Source: Rubrobacter sp. (GTDB lineage Bacteria; Actinomycetota; Rubrobacteria; Rubrobacterales; Rubrobacteraceae). From it: a DNA stretch of 30,421 nt. The DNA is taken from assembly GCA_016781775.1 (NCBI GenBank), contig JADDPR010000512.1, positions 1 to 30,421 on the forward strand, written 5' to 3'. The position numbers and the translations under genes are program-made. This document shows positions 29,539-30,421 of the stretch, in pieces. How positions within the stretch are numbered: the stretch's first letter is position 1; each line of letters starts with the position of its first letter. Under the pieces are notes generated by a model that was not told where the DNA came from, ran no database searches, and worked only from the letters and a program-made list of their open reading frames with translations.

Positions 29539-30316
29539 ATGCTCCGTCGTCGTCGAGGATGCGTAGCACCTCCGGCAGGAGCGTCCGCGTGGTGCTGATG
29601 CCTTCGCCGGCGTAGATGGTTTCGTTGCCGGACCAGTCGCCGAAGTAGCCGCCTGCTTCCCCTAAAATCGGCGGGAAGGGGGCGCAATCCCAGGGGTTGA
29701 TGACGGGGTCGAGCATAAGGTCTGCCCGGCCGGTGGCGACGAGGGCGTGGCCGTAGGCATCCGACCAGCCGCGCACCCCGCCCGCGGTCCTTTGTACTCT
29801 CCGCCAGGCTTCGGCCCTTCCGTGCTCCTCGAAGCTAGCGGCATCGGTGAAGGAGGCTATGCCGTCGGCGAGCCTTGGCGTCTCCGAGACGCGCACGCGT
29901 CGGCCGTTGAGGTGGCAGCCCAGCCCCGTCGCGGCGCAGAGCATCTCGTCCAGGACGGGGAAGTAGGCAACGCCCACCTCGCAGGCGCCCTCGATCTCCA
30001 ACCCCACGAGGACGCCGTAGAGCGGCACGCCCCTGACGAAAGCCCTGGTGCCGTCGATCGGGTCCACGATCCAGCGGTGGCTCCCCTGGCTGCCCTCATC
30101 CGTGCCGTACTCTTCCCCGACGACCGTGTGCCCGGGATACGCCGCGCGGAGGCGGGCCCGGATAAGCTCCTCCGCGCCCCGGTCGGCCGCGGTTACCGGC
30201 GTATCGTCGGGCTTCCACTCGGGCCGGACCCCTGCCTGAAAGTAGCCAAGGGTCAGACGCCCGGCCTCGTGGGCGGTCTCGACGGCGAGATCGAGGTAGG
30301 GACGCAAGTTCTGCAT
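29537..30316 (-). CDS. Inositol monophosphatase-family phosphatase, HisN-like
   Basis: A 259-residue Mg-dependent phosphatase. Metal-site motifs: VVGEEYG (Glu pair), WIVDPIDGTRAFVRGVPLYG, and WDCAPFPPILGEAGGYFGDW near the C-terminus. The DPIDGTRAFVRGVPLYG wording is closer to histidinol-phosphatase HisN than to IMPase or CysQ, so histidine biosynthesis is the best guess; inositol-phosphate hydrolysis is the alternative. I chose ATG 30316, not the TTG three codons upstream: TATCTT ends 7 bases before it, suggesting a leaderless mRNA, and no Shine-Dalgarno is present. It ends at the glnA terminator. Confidence 0.85.
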   Translation of the reverse strand: MQNLRPYLDLAVETAHEAGRLTLGYFQAGVRPEWKPDDTPVTAADRGAEELIRARLRAAYPGHTVVGEEYGTDEGSQGSHRWIVDPIDGTRAFVRGVPLYGVLVGLEIEGACEVGVAYFPVLDEMLCAATGLGCHLNGRRVRVSETPRLADGIASFTDAASFEEHGRAEAWRRVQRTAGGVRGWSDAYGHALVATGRADLMLDPVINPWDCAPFPPILGEAGGYFGDWSGNETIYAGEGISTTRTLLPEVLRILDDDGA

Positions 30317-30323
30317 GGCGCCC

Positions 30324-30329
30324 AAGATA
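30324..30329 (-). promoter_or_regulatory. Putative -10 element of the HisN-like gene (leaderless)
   Basis: Minus-strand TATCTT followed by 7 bases and then ATG. It matches TAnnnT only, and no -35 is visible. Confidence 0.3.
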
Positions 30330-30358
30330 GCACCACAGCCGTCGCAAGGCTCGGGAAA

Positions 30359-30421
30359 CTAAGGAAGCTCCCCTAGCGCTTCGGCCGTACGTGGCGCGAG
30401 CCCTGGTTTCCCAGGAGCGCC
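30359..30421 (-). CDS. Possible C-terminal end of a leftward gene
   Basis: The last 63 bases can be read on the minus strand as 20 codons ending in TAG (30361-30359), giving a Gly/Pro/Ala-rich end with GLAPRTAEALGELP. About half of the third positions are A or T, unlike the other genes here, so this may be non-coding. No family can be named from so little. Confidence 0.25.
   Translation of the reverse strand, partial: GAPGKPGLAPRTAEALGELP

Overview
The window is chromosomal DNA of a high-GC bacterium. I infer an actinobacterium of the Rubrobacter / Thermoleophilia kind. Reasons: strong G/C in third codon positions, many GTG and TTG starts, a class E-type sortase beside PBP2 and Lgt, an alpha-type GSI glutamine synthetase without an adenylylation site, a eukaryal-type topoisomerase IB, and a DR2241-like CbiX partner of the kind known from Deinococcus. 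The species cannot be fixed by reading alone. No rRNA, tRNA, CRISPR array, insertion sequence or prophage was recognised.

Layout. 1-5.1 kb: a Nudix hydrolase tail, a TIM-barrel protein translationally coupled to a YecE/DUF72 protein, then a rightward run of an HDAC-like deacetylase, a renalase-like flavoprotein, a small membrane protein and two small hypotheticals. 5.2-9 kb: a CPBP protease facing an XRE regulator and endonuclease IV (both apparently leaderless), then a FlgT_C-like protein and a rhomboid protease. 9-10.3 kb: a ZIP metal transporter and a Fur/Zur-family repressor, each preceded by a near-identical AT-rich palindrome. 10.4-15.5 kb: a leftward cell-envelope block of CPBP protease, anchored hypothetical, sortase, PBP2 and Lgt. 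15.6-17 kb: phosphomannomutase ending at a strong bidirectional hairpin terminator. 17-21.2 kb: 1-Cys peroxiredoxin with a CitG-like protein, then a two-domain CbiX chelatase, a separate DR2241-like Fe-S protein and two BON-domain proteins. 21.4-24.3 kb: a carboxylate-amine ligase, the relic 3' end of nirB, a NirD-like Rieske protein without a standard start codon, and a TrpD2-like protein. 24.3-27.9 kb: a 43-residue basic microprotein, topoisomerase IB, a polysaccharide deacetylase behind a structured 300-base leader, and a membrane protein. 28-30.4 kb: glutamine synthetase and an inositol-monophosphatase/HisN-like phosphatase.

How it works together. Three themes recur. The first is envelope building and processing (PBP2, Lgt, sortase, deacetylase, rhomboid, two CPBP proteases, PMM). 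The second is nitrogen and tetrapyrrole metabolism: CbiX could supply a siroheme or cobalamin precursor, the nir locus looks eroded, and GlnA is intact. The third is stress and DNA maintenance (Nfo, TopIB, peroxiredoxin, zinc control). The hexamer TAGAAT recurs at seven gene starts and looks like a favoured -10 element; two of those, plus one TATCTT, sit where they would give leaderless mRNAs.

Most notable: the nirBD relic with an ACG at the NirD start position, the paired metal-regulator operators, the microprotein behind a 12-bp hairpin, and the deacetylase leader with competing hairpins and a start codon held in a stem.
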